From: Candidatus Gottesmanbacteria bacterium RIFCSPLOWO2_01_FULL_39_12b
GTDB taxonomy: Bacteria > Patescibacteriota > Microgenomatia > 2-02-FULL-39-11
Reading direction: 5' to 3'
NCBI GenBank assembly: GCA_001780955.1
Contig: MFJR01000015.1
Location: forward strand, 51,989 to 94,587
Length of the DNA: 42,599 nt
Shown here: positions 1-7,131 of the stretch, one piece after another
Layout: every line of letters starts with the position of its first letter
Position numbering within the stretch: position 1 is the stretch's first letter
The notes under the pieces: generated by a model
What the model was told of the DNA's origin: nothing
Seen by the model: the letters and a program-made list of their open reading frames with translations, nothing else
Database searches by the model: none
Program-made: the position numbers and the translations under genes

Positions 1-556
1 CTGTAATTGAGATATAAGAAAAAGAGGGATTATTAGAGTAGCGCTTCGAGAGTTGATCGATGAAGTTGAACCAGAGAGCAAGATATCGCTCATCCCAGGG
101 AAGAGGTAAAGGCTTCTGAGAATCTTTATAGGGGCCTTGAGGAACTTTGAAAATAGCTTTTGTTATTCCGGAATCTTTAATTATAAAGTCAGGCGAATAA
201 AATCCAGGGGCAACCATCAGTCGGACTTTCTTACCGTATTTTGCAGCCTTTATAAACTGTCAATCAAGATAGTTCCAGTTATAACTGTCTTTGTCTGGGT
301 TGAGATCCTTCCAGTAGGTCCTTATTACTACCCCATCAACATATGATTTAGTCCAGGTATCTTCCAACGGATCAGCATTCCAATCGATAAGGGCATAAAT
401 TCCTTTGGGAGGTAATAAAGCATAAGAGGTGTTGCTTGTGGTAATCTGATTATTATTTTGATAAAAAATAAAGGCAACCGTTATTGAACAGATAAGAATC
501 GTTATGATTAAGCCAATCAGAATTAATCGCCTCTTCATACTTACCAATGATACCAT
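1..556 (-). pseudogene. Membrane-anchored glycosidase-like protein, interrupted by an in-frame TGA and cut by the window edge
   Basis: Read on the minus strand, the frame opens at 556 (or at the internal ATG at 538) with a short basic stretch and one hydrophobic segment (about residues 9-32), a signal anchor. It continues as a TIM-barrel-like sequence (DGVVIRTYWKDLNP, then W-N-Y-L-D). A TGA stands at complement(260-262), but the same frame stays open and family-like to the window edge (QFIKAAKYGKKVRLMVAPGFYSPDF, then a hydrophilic segment). The pattern resembles the N-terminal part of GH42-like glycoside hydrolases, where this position is commonly Ser, so a TCA-to-TGA change is the simplest explanation. 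TGA is a normal stop elsewhere in the window. It may be a pseudogene, a sequencing error or a readthrough site. The glycosidase assignment rests on pattern only. Confidence 0.5.
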
Positions 557-580
557 AGCTAAAGGGTATACCGGTTTATG

Positions 581-608
581 TTGGTTTTTTTATCAGGAGG
601 AGTATAAT
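581..608 (+). promoter_or_regulatory. Promoter of the DUF5667 gene
   Basis: TTGGTT at 581-586 and TATAAT at 603-608 are separated by 16 bases. Transcription would begin near 615, only a few bases before the ATG at 621, so the AGGAGG at 595-600 lies upstream of the predicted transcript start and probably is not a ribosome binding site. Confidence 0.5.
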
Positions 609-620
609 AGCTGATACATA

Positions 621-1169
621 ATGATGAAGCGTATCATCTTAACACTTCTTCTTCTGTTTGTTTTCTCTTCTAGTCAAGTATCTGCAGAAGGAAAAGGGGA
701 GGAAGCCTTACTCTCTATAACTCCCATTCCCATAGTGGAGTGGACATTACCCTATGCTGGAATATTGCCCGATCACCCCCTTTATCCGATCAAGCAGATG
801 CGAGATAAAATATTGTTATTCGTGACCCGTGACCCGTATAAAAAAGTAAACATTGAATTAATTCTTGCAGATAAACATCTGGTAATGGGTAGTTTACTCT
901 GGGAAAGAGGATCTATTGATTTAGCAGAAAAAACGTTAGCTCAGGGAGAAAAATATCTATTGATGGGTATTTCTATTCTAGAAGCGATGGAGAAAGATAA
1001 AGACTTGCCACCTGGTTTGATAGATAAGCTCAAGTTAGCAGCAAAAAAACATCAGGAAGTATTGACGAGGTTAATGCTTGCCGAAAAAGAGGTTAATAAC
1101 CGCCAAAAATTAAACGAGGTCCTCGCGACTACAAATCAGGCAATACAAAAGATAACAGGGTTAAAGTAA
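621..1169 (+). CDS. Secreted DUF5667-domain protein
   Basis: A 182-residue protein with a signal peptide (MMKRIILTLLLLFVFSSSQVSA, cleavage likely after A-x-A near residue 22), so it is exported. The remainder matches the DUF5667 pattern: G-I-L-P-D-H-P-L-Y-P-I-K near residues 47-58, then a predicted helical bundle (LADKHLVMGSLLWERG, LAEKTLAQGEKYL) with coiled-coil-like C-terminal helices. DUF5667 proteins are common in Patescibacteria and their function is unknown. The gene stands alone behind its own promoter. The start may be the first or the second of two adjacent ATGs (621 or 624). Confidence 0.75.
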   Translation: MMKRIILTLLLLFVFSSSQVSAEGKGEEALLSITPIPIVEWTLPYAGILPDHPLYPIKQMRDKILLFVTRDPYKKVNIELILADKHLVMGSLLWERGSIDLAEKTLAQGEKYLLMGISILEAMEKDKDLPPGLIDKLKLAAKKHQEVLTRLMLAEKEVNNRQKLNEVLATTNQAIQKITGLK

Positions 1170-1319
1170 ATAGTGGATATATTGAATAAATTATTTAAAC
1201 ATAAAAACAAGATAAATTATTTATTGTTTTAACCAGTTTATGACGTTATCTTTTTCCCGCAGATCAATGACTTTTGAAGCTAAAAATATATCTGATATTT
1301 TTCGATATATTATGTTATC

Positions 1320-1348
1320 TTGACAGTTGCTATATAGTGTCCTAATAT
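1320..1348 (+). promoter_or_regulatory. Promoter of the nrdR-nrdJ-adenosyltransferase cluster
   Basis: TTGACA at 1320-1325 and TAATAT at 1343-1348 have the ideal 17-base spacing. The upstream NrdR box lies in the spacer and the downstream box just after the predicted start of transcription, the expected geometry for repression. A second candidate -10 (TACAAT, 1423-1428) lies 6 bases before the nrdR ATG. Confidence 0.7.
1325..1340 (+). promoter_or_regulatory. NrdR box 1 (upstream half-degenerate copy)
   Basis: AGTTGCTATATAGTGT fits the 16-base NrdR box (about ACACTATATATAGTGT), perfectly in its right-hand ten bases. Its start is 32 bases from the second box, leaving a 16-base linker. Paired boxes about three helical turns apart are the known arrangement for NrdR. 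Confidence 0.75.
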
Positions 1349-1356
1349 TTTTCAAG

Positions 1357-1372
1357 ACACTATAGATAGTGC
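1357..1372 (+). promoter_or_regulatory. NrdR box 2
   Basis: ACACTATAGATAGTGC differs from the ideal palindrome at two positions. It lies on the same helical face as box 1 and overlaps the predicted start of transcription, so NrdR binding here should repress its own gene and nrdJ. Confidence 0.8.
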
Positions 1373-1382
1373 ATAAGTTTTT

Positions 1383-1402
1383 CACGCAGAAGCGTGTTTT
1401 TT
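1383..1402 (+). terminator. Small hairpin with U-run in the nrdR leader, possible attenuator
   Basis: CACGC at 1383-1387, a four-base loop and GCGTG at 1392-1396 are followed directly by six T. The stem is only 5 bp. It sits between the promoter and the nrdR ATG, so it could weaken readthrough, but nothing else shows a regulatory role. Confidence 0.3.
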
Positions 1403-1434
1403 ATAGGCGTTATGAAGCTTTTTACAATGAATTA

Positions 1435-1881
1435 ATGAAGTGTCCATACTGCAATCATTTGGATACAGAGGTAGTAGAGACACGTGATAGTGAAGATTTA
1501 GGTACTACACGGAGACGAAGAAAGTGCAGTAAATGCGAAAAACGTTTTACTACCTACGAAAGGATTGAAAGTGTACCTTTGAGTGTTATCAAGAAAGATG
1601 GACGTAAGGAACAGTTTGACAGAGACAAACTTAAACGAGGGATGTTGAAAGCGTGCGAGAAGACAGTGGTGGGCATTGAGGAGATCGAAAAATTGGCTGA
1701 CGAGGTAGAAAGAGAATTAAGGGGTTTAGATACGGTTGAGGTAGAAAGTAAAAAGATAGGCCAAATGATGGCAGGGAGACTGAAAAAAATCGATAAAATT
1801 GCTTATATTAGATTTGCTTCTGTTTTTCGAAGATTTGTCGACGTAGAAGATTTTGAAAAAGAACTGCAAAAGTTACTTTAA
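1435..1881 (+). CDS. nrdR: NrdR, transcriptional repressor of ribonucleotide reductase genes
   Basis: A 148-residue protein of normal family length. The N-terminal zinc ribbon begins at the start codon (MKCPYC, then C-S-K-C near residues 31-34) with the family sequence RRRRKCSKCEKRFTTYE. The ATP-cone follows (VIKKDGRKEQFDRDKLKRGM, about residues 48-67), which senses ATP versus dATP. The frame is open upstream to a GTG at 1369, but the zinc ribbon fixes the start at 1435. Two NrdR boxes lie upstream. The gene is followed within 40 bases by nrdJ, so the repressor is cotranscribed with its target. Confidence 0.95.
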   Translation: MKCPYCNHLDTEVVETRDSEDLGTTRRRRKCSKCEKRFTTYERIESVPLSVIKKDGRKEQFDRDKLKRGMLKACEKTVVGIEEIEKLADEVERELRGLDTVEVESKKIGQMMAGRLKKIDKIAYIRFASVFRRFVDVEDFEKELQKLL

Positions 1882-1910
1882 GTTACCTAAGTCACCTAGG
1901 TCACTTATAG
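1869..1910 (+). repeat. AAGTNACTTA-type decanucleotide array, copy 1
   Basis: Degenerate 10-base units (AAGTTACTTT, AAGTTACCTA, AGTCACCTAG, GTCACTTA) run from the last codons of nrdR to just before nrdJ. The same unit fills the gap after nrdJ (4259-4297) and part of trpA (27134-27173). Confidence 0.7.
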
Positions 1911-1918
1911 AGCAAACT

Positions 1919-4258
1919 ATGAAAACAAAAATACAACTCACCGGTATACGAGAACAGGTTTTTCTGGATCGATATTCGCTAAAAAACGAAAAAGGAGATC
2001 CTGTGGAAAAAACACCTGAGGCGATGTGGAAAAGAGTCGCAAAAGGAATAAGCGTTGTTGAAAATAAAGAGGTAAGAAAATTATGGGAAAAGAAATTTTA
2101 TGACGCAATGTCTGATTTCAAATTGGTGCCGGGCGGGAGAATTTTATCTGGTGCCGGGACAGGTTATAAGGTAACTTTTTATAACTGTTTTGTCATTCCT
2201 TCCCCCAAAGACTCGCGTGAGGGTATACTGGAAACCCTTAAACAAATGGTAGAAATTATGGCTAGAGGCGGAGGAGTAGGTATTAATCTTTCCTCATTGC
2301 GACCTCGTGGAGCAAGGGTAAAAAAAGTAAATGGATTTTCCTCAGGTCCCTGCAATTGGGCAGAACTTTTTAGTGTGGCAACCAAAGATATTATCCAGCA
2401 GGGAGGAACAAGACGTGGTGCTTTGATGCTTATGTTATGGGATTGGCATCCTGATATCGAAGAATTTATTACCGTCAAGCGCGATTTAAGTCGAATTAAT
2501 GGTGCAAACCTTTCGGTTTGTGTATCTGACAGGTTTATGGAGGCGGTGAAAAAAGATGAAGACTGGCAATTGGTTTTTCCTGACACCAATGATCAACAAT
2601 ATGACTCCATATGGGAAGGGTATCTGGATGACTGGCGGAAATCGGGTAAAAAAGTGAAAGTTTATAAAACGGTTCGCGCCCGCAAAATGTGGGATCTTAT
2701 CTGCGGATCAGCATGGGTATCTGCTGAACCGGGTTTGGTATTTATGGAGCGATATAACAAATGGAATAATAATTGGTATTTTAACAAGATCAACTGTGTT
2801 AATCCCTGCGGTGAAGAAGGATTACCGGCATGGGGGGTATGTAATTTATGTTCGATAAATTTAGCGGCATTAGTAAGAAGCGGTAAAATTGATTTCCGGG
2901 AGTTAGCCGAAATTGCTAAGACAGGAGTTCGTTTTCAGGATGATATTATTGATGCCGATTCTTACATATTCGACCAGATAAGACAAACTCAACAGCAGGG
3001 AGAGAGGCGGATCGGTCTGGGTACTATGGGACTTGGTGATGCTCTAATTAAAATGAAGGTACGTTATGGTTCTGATGAGTCATTAGAAATTATTGACCGC
3101 ATTTATAAAACTATTCGGGATGCCGCCTATCAGTCATCGGTAGAAATAGCTCGGGAGAAAGGCCCATTTCCTAAAATTGAGGCAAAAAAACATCTGCAAG
3201 GTTATTTTATTCGTCAATTGCCCAAAAAGATTAAAGACGGAATCAAGAAATGGGGAGTGAGAAATTCAGTCTTGCTCCAACAGGCGCCAACCGGTTCAAC
3301 ATCCCTTCTGGCCGGTGTTTCCTCAGGTATCGAACCGGTTTATGAATTTTCTTTCATAAGACGTGACAGATTAGGGGAGCACCGCCTCTTTCATCCGCTG
3401 TTTGAAGAGTGGAAGAAAACCCATCCCAATGATCCGCAACCTGACTATTTTGTTTCCGCAAACGATCTTACCCCGGAAGATCATGTAAAAGTACAAGCCG
3501 CAATTCAGAAATATGTAGACGCTTCGATTTCCAAAACAGTTAACGCTCCAAATGCCCATACGGTAGCCGACGTACAAAAGCTTTATCGATTAGCTTATGA
3601 ATTGGGTTGTAAAGGCGTTACCTATATGAGAGAAGGCAGTAGGCCCGGTGTTTTGGAAAGAATTAGTGAACAGAAGGAAGAAAAGAAGGTAGTAGTTAAA
3701 CAAAACGGTGAAACAGATCTCCAGATTAAGCCAAGGCCTATGATGGTACATGGTGCTACTTACCAGATTGACACTCCAGTGGGAACAGCATTTGTTACTA
3801 TCAATACTGGTAGCAGTAATGAACCTTTAGAGGTATTTATTAACGTAGGAAAAGGCGGTTCAGATGTTACAGCTATGGCTGAAGCATTGGGTAGAGTTGC
3901 TTCTTTGGTGTTACGAATGCAGTCAAATGTTACCTCTACTGAGCGTGCCAAACAAATTTTTAATCAGCTGATAGGTATTGGTGGATCAAAATCTTTAGGA
4001 TTTGGCGAAAAAAAAGTCAGGTCTCTCCCTGATGCCGTTGCTAAAGTACTTGCGATGCACTTTGGCTTTAAAATTAAAAATGGTAACGGAATTACTCTGA
4101 GTCAGACGACCGCTCCAACTGTTTTACCAATATTAACCCAGCAACCACTACTCGTAGAAAAATCTGAGTACGACCTTTGTCCTTCCTGCGGCGAGGCTGC
4201 TTTAGCATATGAGGAAGGTTGTAAGAAGTGTTACAGCTGTGGTTACTCTGAGTGCTAG
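1919..4258 (+). CDS. nrdJ: Adenosylcobalamin-dependent (class II) ribonucleoside-diphosphate/triphosphate reductase
   Basis: A 779-residue catalytic subunit that makes deoxyribonucleotides using a radical generated from adenosylcobalamin. Seen: PGGRILSGAG near residues 70-80, the GGGVGINLSSLRPRGA segment, N-P-C-G-E followed by G-V-C-N-L-C-S-I-N-L (active-site cysteine region near residues 298-316), QAPTGSTSLLAGVSSGIEPVY (about 457-477), and a cysteine-rich C-terminal tail (CPSCGE...CKKCYSCGYSEC) that rereduces the active site. There is no N-terminal ATP-cone. No NrdB-like partner lies nearby, which supports class II. It follows nrdR and precedes a cobalamin adenosyltransferase, the enzyme that makes its cofactor. 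The frame is open upstream to 1853; the ATG at 1919 follows the nrdR stop and the repeat. Confidence 0.93.
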   Translation: MKTKIQLTGIREQVFLDRYSLKNEKGDPVEKTPEAMWKRVAKGISVVENKEVRKLWEKKFYDAMSDFKLVPGGRILSGAGTGYKVTFYNCFVIPSPKDSREGILETLKQMVEIMARGGGVGINLSSLRPRGARVKKVNGFSSGPCNWAELFSVATKDIIQQGGTRRGALMLMLWDWHPDIEEFITVKRDLSRINGANLSVCVSDRFMEAVKKDEDWQLVFPDTNDQQYDSIWEGYLDDWRKSGKKVKVYKTVRARKMWDLICGSAWVSAEPGLVFMERYNKWNNNWYFNKINCVNPCGEEGLPAWGVCNLCSINLAALVRSGKIDFRELAEIAKTGVRFQDDIIDADSYIFDQIRQTQQQGERRIGLGTMGLGDALIKMKVRYGSDESLEIIDRIYKTIRDAAYQSSVEIAREKGPFPKIEAKKHLQGYFIRQLPKKIKDGIKKWGVRNSVLLQQAPTGSTSLLAGVSSGIEPVYEFSFIRRDRLGEHRLFHPLFEEWKKTHPNDPQPDYFVSANDLTPEDHVKVQAAIQKYVDASISKTVNAPNAHTVADVQKLYRLAYELGCKGVTYMREGSRPGVLERISEQKEEKKVVVKQNGETDLQIKPRPMMVHGATYQIDTPVGTAFVTINTGSSNEPLEVFINVGKGGSDVTAMAEALGRVASLVLRMQSNVTSTERAKQIFNQLIGIGGSKSLGFGEKKVRSLPDAVAKVLAMHFGFKIKNGNGITLSQTTAPTVLPILTQQPLLVEKSEYDLCPSCGEAALAYEEGCKKCYSCGYSEC

Positions 4259-4297
4259 TATAAGTGACTTAAGTCACTTAGGACACTTAAGTAACTT
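4259..4297 (+). repeat. AAGTNACTTA-type decanucleotide array, copy 2
   Basis: About four 10-base units (TAAGTGACTT, AAGTCACTTA, GGACACTTA, AGTAACTTA) exactly fill the space between the nrdJ stop and the ATG of the adenosyltransferase gene. With copy 1 it flanks nrdJ on both sides in direct orientation. Confidence 0.75.
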
Positions 4298-4861
4298 ATG
4301 AAAATTTACACCAGGACCGGAGATCAGGGACAAACTTCTCTTTATGGCGGCAAAAGAGTGGAAAAGCATAATCTTCAGGTAGTTTCATACGGCACAGTAG
4401 ATGAATTAAATAGTGTTTTAGGTGTTTTGATAAGCCATCTTCCCGAAAATCAACAGATAATCTACGACTTTCTCCAGATTGTCCAGAATGATCTTTTTAC
4501 GATTGGCAGTCATCTTTCTGGAAAAAGAATCGATTTAGGAAGTATAGGTAAAAGAGTAGGGGAAATGGAGAAAATGATTGACGCTTTTGATAAAAGTTTT
4601 CCTGTTCTTAAAAACTTTATTTTGCCTGGTGGAACTCGTGAAGCCTCCTTTTCTCATTTAGCAAGATCAGTCTGTAGACGGGCAGAAAGAGAAGTAATTC
4701 GGCTTTCAAAAGAAAATGATGTTGTTCATCTTAAGCGAAGTCGAAGGGTTGACAAAAAGGTGATCGTCTATTTAAATAGATTATCGGATTTACTTTTTGT
4801 CGTCGCAAGATACCTGAATTTGGAAGCAGGTAGTAACGATGTGATTTGGAAAAATAAATAA
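4298..4861 (+). CDS. Cob(I)alamin adenosyltransferase, PduO/MMAB type
   Basis: A 187-residue enzyme that transfers the 5'-deoxyadenosyl group of ATP to cob(I)alamin, giving adenosylcobalamin. Family signatures: N-terminal KIYTRTGDQGQTSLYGGKRV (ATP binding, residues 2-21), VSYGTVDELNSVLG (31-44), FILPGGTREASFSHLARSVCRRAERE (107-132) and a C-terminal LNRLSDLLFVVARYLN helix. Length is normal for PduO-type enzymes. It stands directly behind nrdJ and ahead of a cobalamin riboswitch, so its job here is to convert salvaged B12 into the NrdJ cofactor. No corrin biosynthesis gene is seen in the window, so B12 is presumably imported. Confidence 0.93.
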   Translation: MKIYTRTGDQGQTSLYGGKRVEKHNLQVVSYGTVDELNSVLGVLISHLPENQQIIYDFLQIVQNDLFTIGSHLSGKRIDLGSIGKRVGEMEKMIDAFDKSFPVLKNFILPGGTREASFSHLARSVCRRAEREVIRLSKENDVVHLKRSRRVDKKVIVYLNRLSDLLFVVARYLNLEAGSNDVIWKNK

Positions 4862-4929
4862 ATTTCTTGAGGGTAAGAGGAATCCCGATAATTTCGGGAG
4901 CTGTGCCGCAACCGTGAATGGCCGCCTAC

Positions 4930-4945
4930 TCCGCCAGCTGGCGGA
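4930..4945. repeat. Dispersed palindrome TCCGCCAGCTGGCGGA, copy in the B12 riboswitch
   Basis: A perfect 16-base palindrome, extended by GCCTA...TAGGC to a longer hairpin. Related copies occur at 5962-5977, 6309-6323, 21092-21107, 32819-32834 and 41978-41993. Four of them lie inside coding genes and two inside riboswitches. Confidence 0.85.
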
Positions 4946-4984
4946 ATAGGCGAGACGAAGCCGGAAACTCTTCTTCAAGCCTTG

Positions 4985-5010
4985 TCCGCCGTAGCCTTGG
5001 CGAAGGCGGA
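4985..5010. repeat. Second dispersed repeat (TCCGCCGTAGCC...GGCGGA)
   Basis: An imperfect palindrome. Its reverse complement recurs at 29182-29204 inside the tRNA-binding-protein gene, where it encodes an extra peptide. Here it lies between the cobalamin aptamer and its terminator. Confidence 0.7.
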
Positions 5011-5043
5011 TTAAATCCCGAGCAGGAAATTCAAAAGAGTGGA

Positions 5044-5067
5044 ACCCTCCTGATCGGAGGGTTTTTT
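5044..5067 (+). terminator. Intrinsic terminator of the cobalamin riboswitch
   Basis: ACCCTCC (5044-5050), a five-base loop, GGAGGGT (5056-5062) and a run of T to 5067. It lies directly between the aptamer and the next gene, as expected for transcriptional control of the downstream operon by B12. Confidence 0.85.
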
Positions 5068-5079
5068 ATTGATTTTCTT

Positions 5080-7113
5080 ATGCAAGCAGAGGTAGGCGGT
5101 CATGGTTATAGTCCAACCCTTGAATTTAAGGGTATGCTAAACGTTCTCTCAAAAACCGGGGATATAAAACAGGCGTCAAAATCAGGAGCATCAGACTGGG
5201 TAACTTTTCAACAGGAATTTGCTTCCGGTCTTCTGGCTGACGCTTTGATTCCTTATTCTTACCAAGTTTTAAATGGACGCTGGACTAGCGAGGGGAGAAC
5301 TATTGAGGAATTAAGTGACGCTTCAGAGATGGGAGGCGATCGAATAGACCGGATTTTAAAAGCAGAACAATTGATGATTAAGGACGGCTCAATTAAGCAA
5401 GTCGCAGTAGCAAGTGAAAATCTGGGTTACGGAAGAAATTATTTGTACATTTTCAGCCGCGACGAGCAAAATCCAAATAAAATAAACGCTTTAGCCGTGG
5501 AACATCAGGGTACGGCAAAAGAGTTTGGCAATTTTATTAACCTCCTTTCACCTGAGAGTAGGTTTGATAAGAATGTTACTTTTGATGCACCCTTAGCTTT
5601 TACTAACGCTACACAAGTTAATCTCAACAAAATTTCTAAGGCAGCCGAAGAAAGTTTTGAAAACGATAGACGTCGACGAGAAGTTAAAGACTACCTTTTT
5701 CGAATTCAAAGAGATACGGCTGATTTTGAAGGAGTGGTTTCCAGACAGGACCAAAGAGTACGGAAATTAAGCATTGAGATCGAAAAGCAGATCGCAAAGA
5801 GCGATAATCTACGGGCCGGTTTAGCTCAAGTTGCCTACGGAATGAATATTTTAGCACAGCATGCCTATGACGGTGGCTACATGAATATGAAAGGAGCAAG
5901 CGATCGTGGATTTCAAAAAGAACACGAGTTTCGCGTTATTCGTCATCCCGATGCTCCGCCATCCGCCAACTGGCGGAGGCGGATCGCTCGGAATGACGGA
6001 CGTTTCGTTAACAAGGAAACCGTGAATGAAAAAGATTCGCAAGTCAATCATAGGCCCCCAAAGAACCAGTCTAAACCTTCATTTGAAGTAATAACCGTGG
6101 ATGGGGTATTGCTCGATAGTTATCATCCACAAGTTGAATTAAGTGCATTAACCGAGGAAGAACAGGAAGAAATTATCAGAGTAGTAGTTCAGGAGATTAT
6201 TAAACCAGTTATTATGCCATTAGTTGAAGTGATTTTGCAGAAGTTGAGTCAGACAGGAGAGACTGATGGGCAAGTATTTGCAGTTCAGACTGAAGGAAGA
6301 AGGATGACTCCGCCAGCTGGCGGTTCAGCAAATCAAAAGGATAATTCAGATGATCTTGTCTCTAGAATAATTTCTAACATGTTCAAAGTACCTGAGAATA
6401 CTGATCTTACCAAAGCACCAGAGTATCCGGAATCTGATATTACGTTGAGTCCAATGATTACAGAGGCGAGCGATGAGATCGTTTCGGATGGTAGTGTAGA
6501 AGACCATGAAGTAAATGTTACTGACGTACAAAAATTATTAGAGACGTTTTTGTCTATTTTGACTATAGGTAGTGATGAAGAAGCGGAATTTGGGGAAAGT
6601 GACAGCGCTATAACAGTTTTAAACCATGAAGAAATGATGGCAACTATAGATAATCTCGAAATGTCTGATGGCGAAAGTGAAAAAGTTTATCGGGATGACG
6701 AAACAACAGATGGGGTAAGAGAACTGATTATACTGTTTATCTTTCATGAGTTGGTAAAGATTTGCAGTAGTGAGGAATTAAAGATGGCCTATCCAGATTT
6801 TGAGCCGTTATTAGTCATAATCAGACTGGTTGTCCAGGACCCAATTTTGAAGAAGAAATATGACCTATTATTCGAGCTTATAGAAACGATGCTTAAAGGA
6901 GAACTTTCATTCTCTGAGAGCATAGATAAATTAAGCCTAATGGAATTAATCGAAAAACTTCGTTCCCCGTCCTTGTTGGTCGCAAGACCGAGGTATGTAA
7001 GTAAAAAGAAGGGTAAAAAAAGAGCAGTCGAGTTTCCTCAAACGGGAATCATCTATTCTCAACTTCAACTTGTGTCTCCTCTTGTCATGGGAGGTTATAG
7101 TATGACACAATAA
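5080..7113 (+). CDS. Large uncharacterised protein, first gene after the cobalamin riboswitch
   Basis: 677 residues from the first ATG after the riboswitch terminator. I do not recognise a family. It has no clear signal peptide or membrane segment. The N-terminal third looks like a folded domain (GYSPTLEFKGMLNVLSK..., residues about 8-190), followed by charged, coiled-coil-like sequence (RRREVKDYLFRIQRDTADFEGVV). From about residue 345 it becomes acidic and low in complexity with several predicted amphipathic helices. Two dispersed palindromes are translated within it: PPSANWRRR (repeat at 5962-5977) and TPPAGGSAN (repeat at 6309-6323). The tail is basic (SKKKGKKRAVEFPQTG) and then mildly hydrophobic. 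Its position makes it B12-regulated, but its role is unknown. Confidence 0.6.
   Translation: MQAEVGGHGYSPTLEFKGMLNVLSKTGDIKQASKSGASDWVTFQQEFASGLLADALIPYSYQVLNGRWTSEGRTIEELSDASEMGGDRIDRILKAEQLMIKDGSIKQVAVASENLGYGRNYLYIFSRDEQNPNKINALAVEHQGTAKEFGNFINLLSPESRFDKNVTFDAPLAFTNATQVNLNKISKAAEESFENDRRRREVKDYLFRIQRDTADFEGVVSRQDQRVRKLSIEIEKQIAKSDNLRAGLAQVAYGMNILAQHAYDGGYMNMKGASDRGFQKEHEFRVIRHPDAPPSANWRRRIARNDGRFVNKETVNEKDSQVNHRPPKNQSKPSFEVITVDGVLLDSYHPQVELSALTEEEQEEIIRVVVQEIIKPVIMPLVEVILQKLSQTGETDGQVFAVQTEGRRMTPPAGGSANQKDNSDDLVSRIISNMFKVPENTDLTKAPEYPESDITLSPMITEASDEIVSDGSVEDHEVNVTDVQKLLETFLSILTIGSDEEAEFGESDSAITVLNHEEMMATIDNLEMSDGESEKVYRDDETTDGVRELIILFIFHELVKICSSEELKMAYPDFEPLLVIIRLVVQDPILKKKYDLLFELIETMLKGELSFSESIDKLSLMELIEKLRSPSLLVARPRYVSKKKGKKRAVEFPQTGIIYSQLQLVSPLVMGGYSMTQ
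5962..5977. repeat. Dispersed palindrome copy inside the large unknown gene
   Basis: TCCGCCAACTGGCGGA, one base off the common palindrome, followed by GGCGGATCGCTCGGAATGAC. It is translated in frame as part of PPSANWRRRIAR. Confidence 0.8.
6309..6323. repeat. Dispersed palindrome copy inside the large unknown gene (second)
   Basis: TCCGCCAGCTGGCGG, translated as part of MTPPAGGSAN. Same family as 4930-4945. Confidence 0.8.
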
Positions 7114-7131
7114 ATAAGTGAAAGGAGGATT

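Larger units (their letters stand above)
4866..5067 (+). ncRNA. Cobalamin riboswitch with expression platform
   Basis: The conserved B12-riboswitch core is visible: GGGTAAGAGGAAT near 4870, a CCCG...CGGG hairpin, then the B12-box-like GAGCTGTGCCGCAACCGTGA near 4899-4918, and the 3' part GACGAAGCCGGAAACTC near 4953-4969. CTTGA near 4867 can pair with TCAAG near 4976 to close the aptamer (P1). The variable peripheral stem is formed by a dispersed palindrome (4930-4945), and a second repeat (4985-5010) sits between aptamer and terminator. An intrinsic terminator follows (5044-5067). A frame starting at 4918 runs through this RNA but is not a gene start. The downstream genes should be expressed when B12 is low. 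Confidence 0.85.

Noticed and set aside
1-556. Genetic code change (TGA as sense codon)
   Set aside because: TGA ends several intact, overlapping genes such as trpD, trpC and pyrH, and only one in-frame TGA is seen.
2179-2589. Long minus-strand ORFs opposite nrdJ, trpE, ftsH and others
   Set aside because: They are shadows of conserved genes on the other strand, with no recognisable protein pattern.
4918-5079. Open frame reading MAAYSASWRNRRDEAG... in front of the large unknown gene
   Set aside because: It runs through the cobalamin aptamer, a dispersed palindrome and the terminator. The gene should start after the terminator (5080).
7023-7113. Sortase signal (FPQTG) in the large unknown protein
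   Set aside because: The basic stretch comes before, not after, the motif and no proper membrane helix follows.
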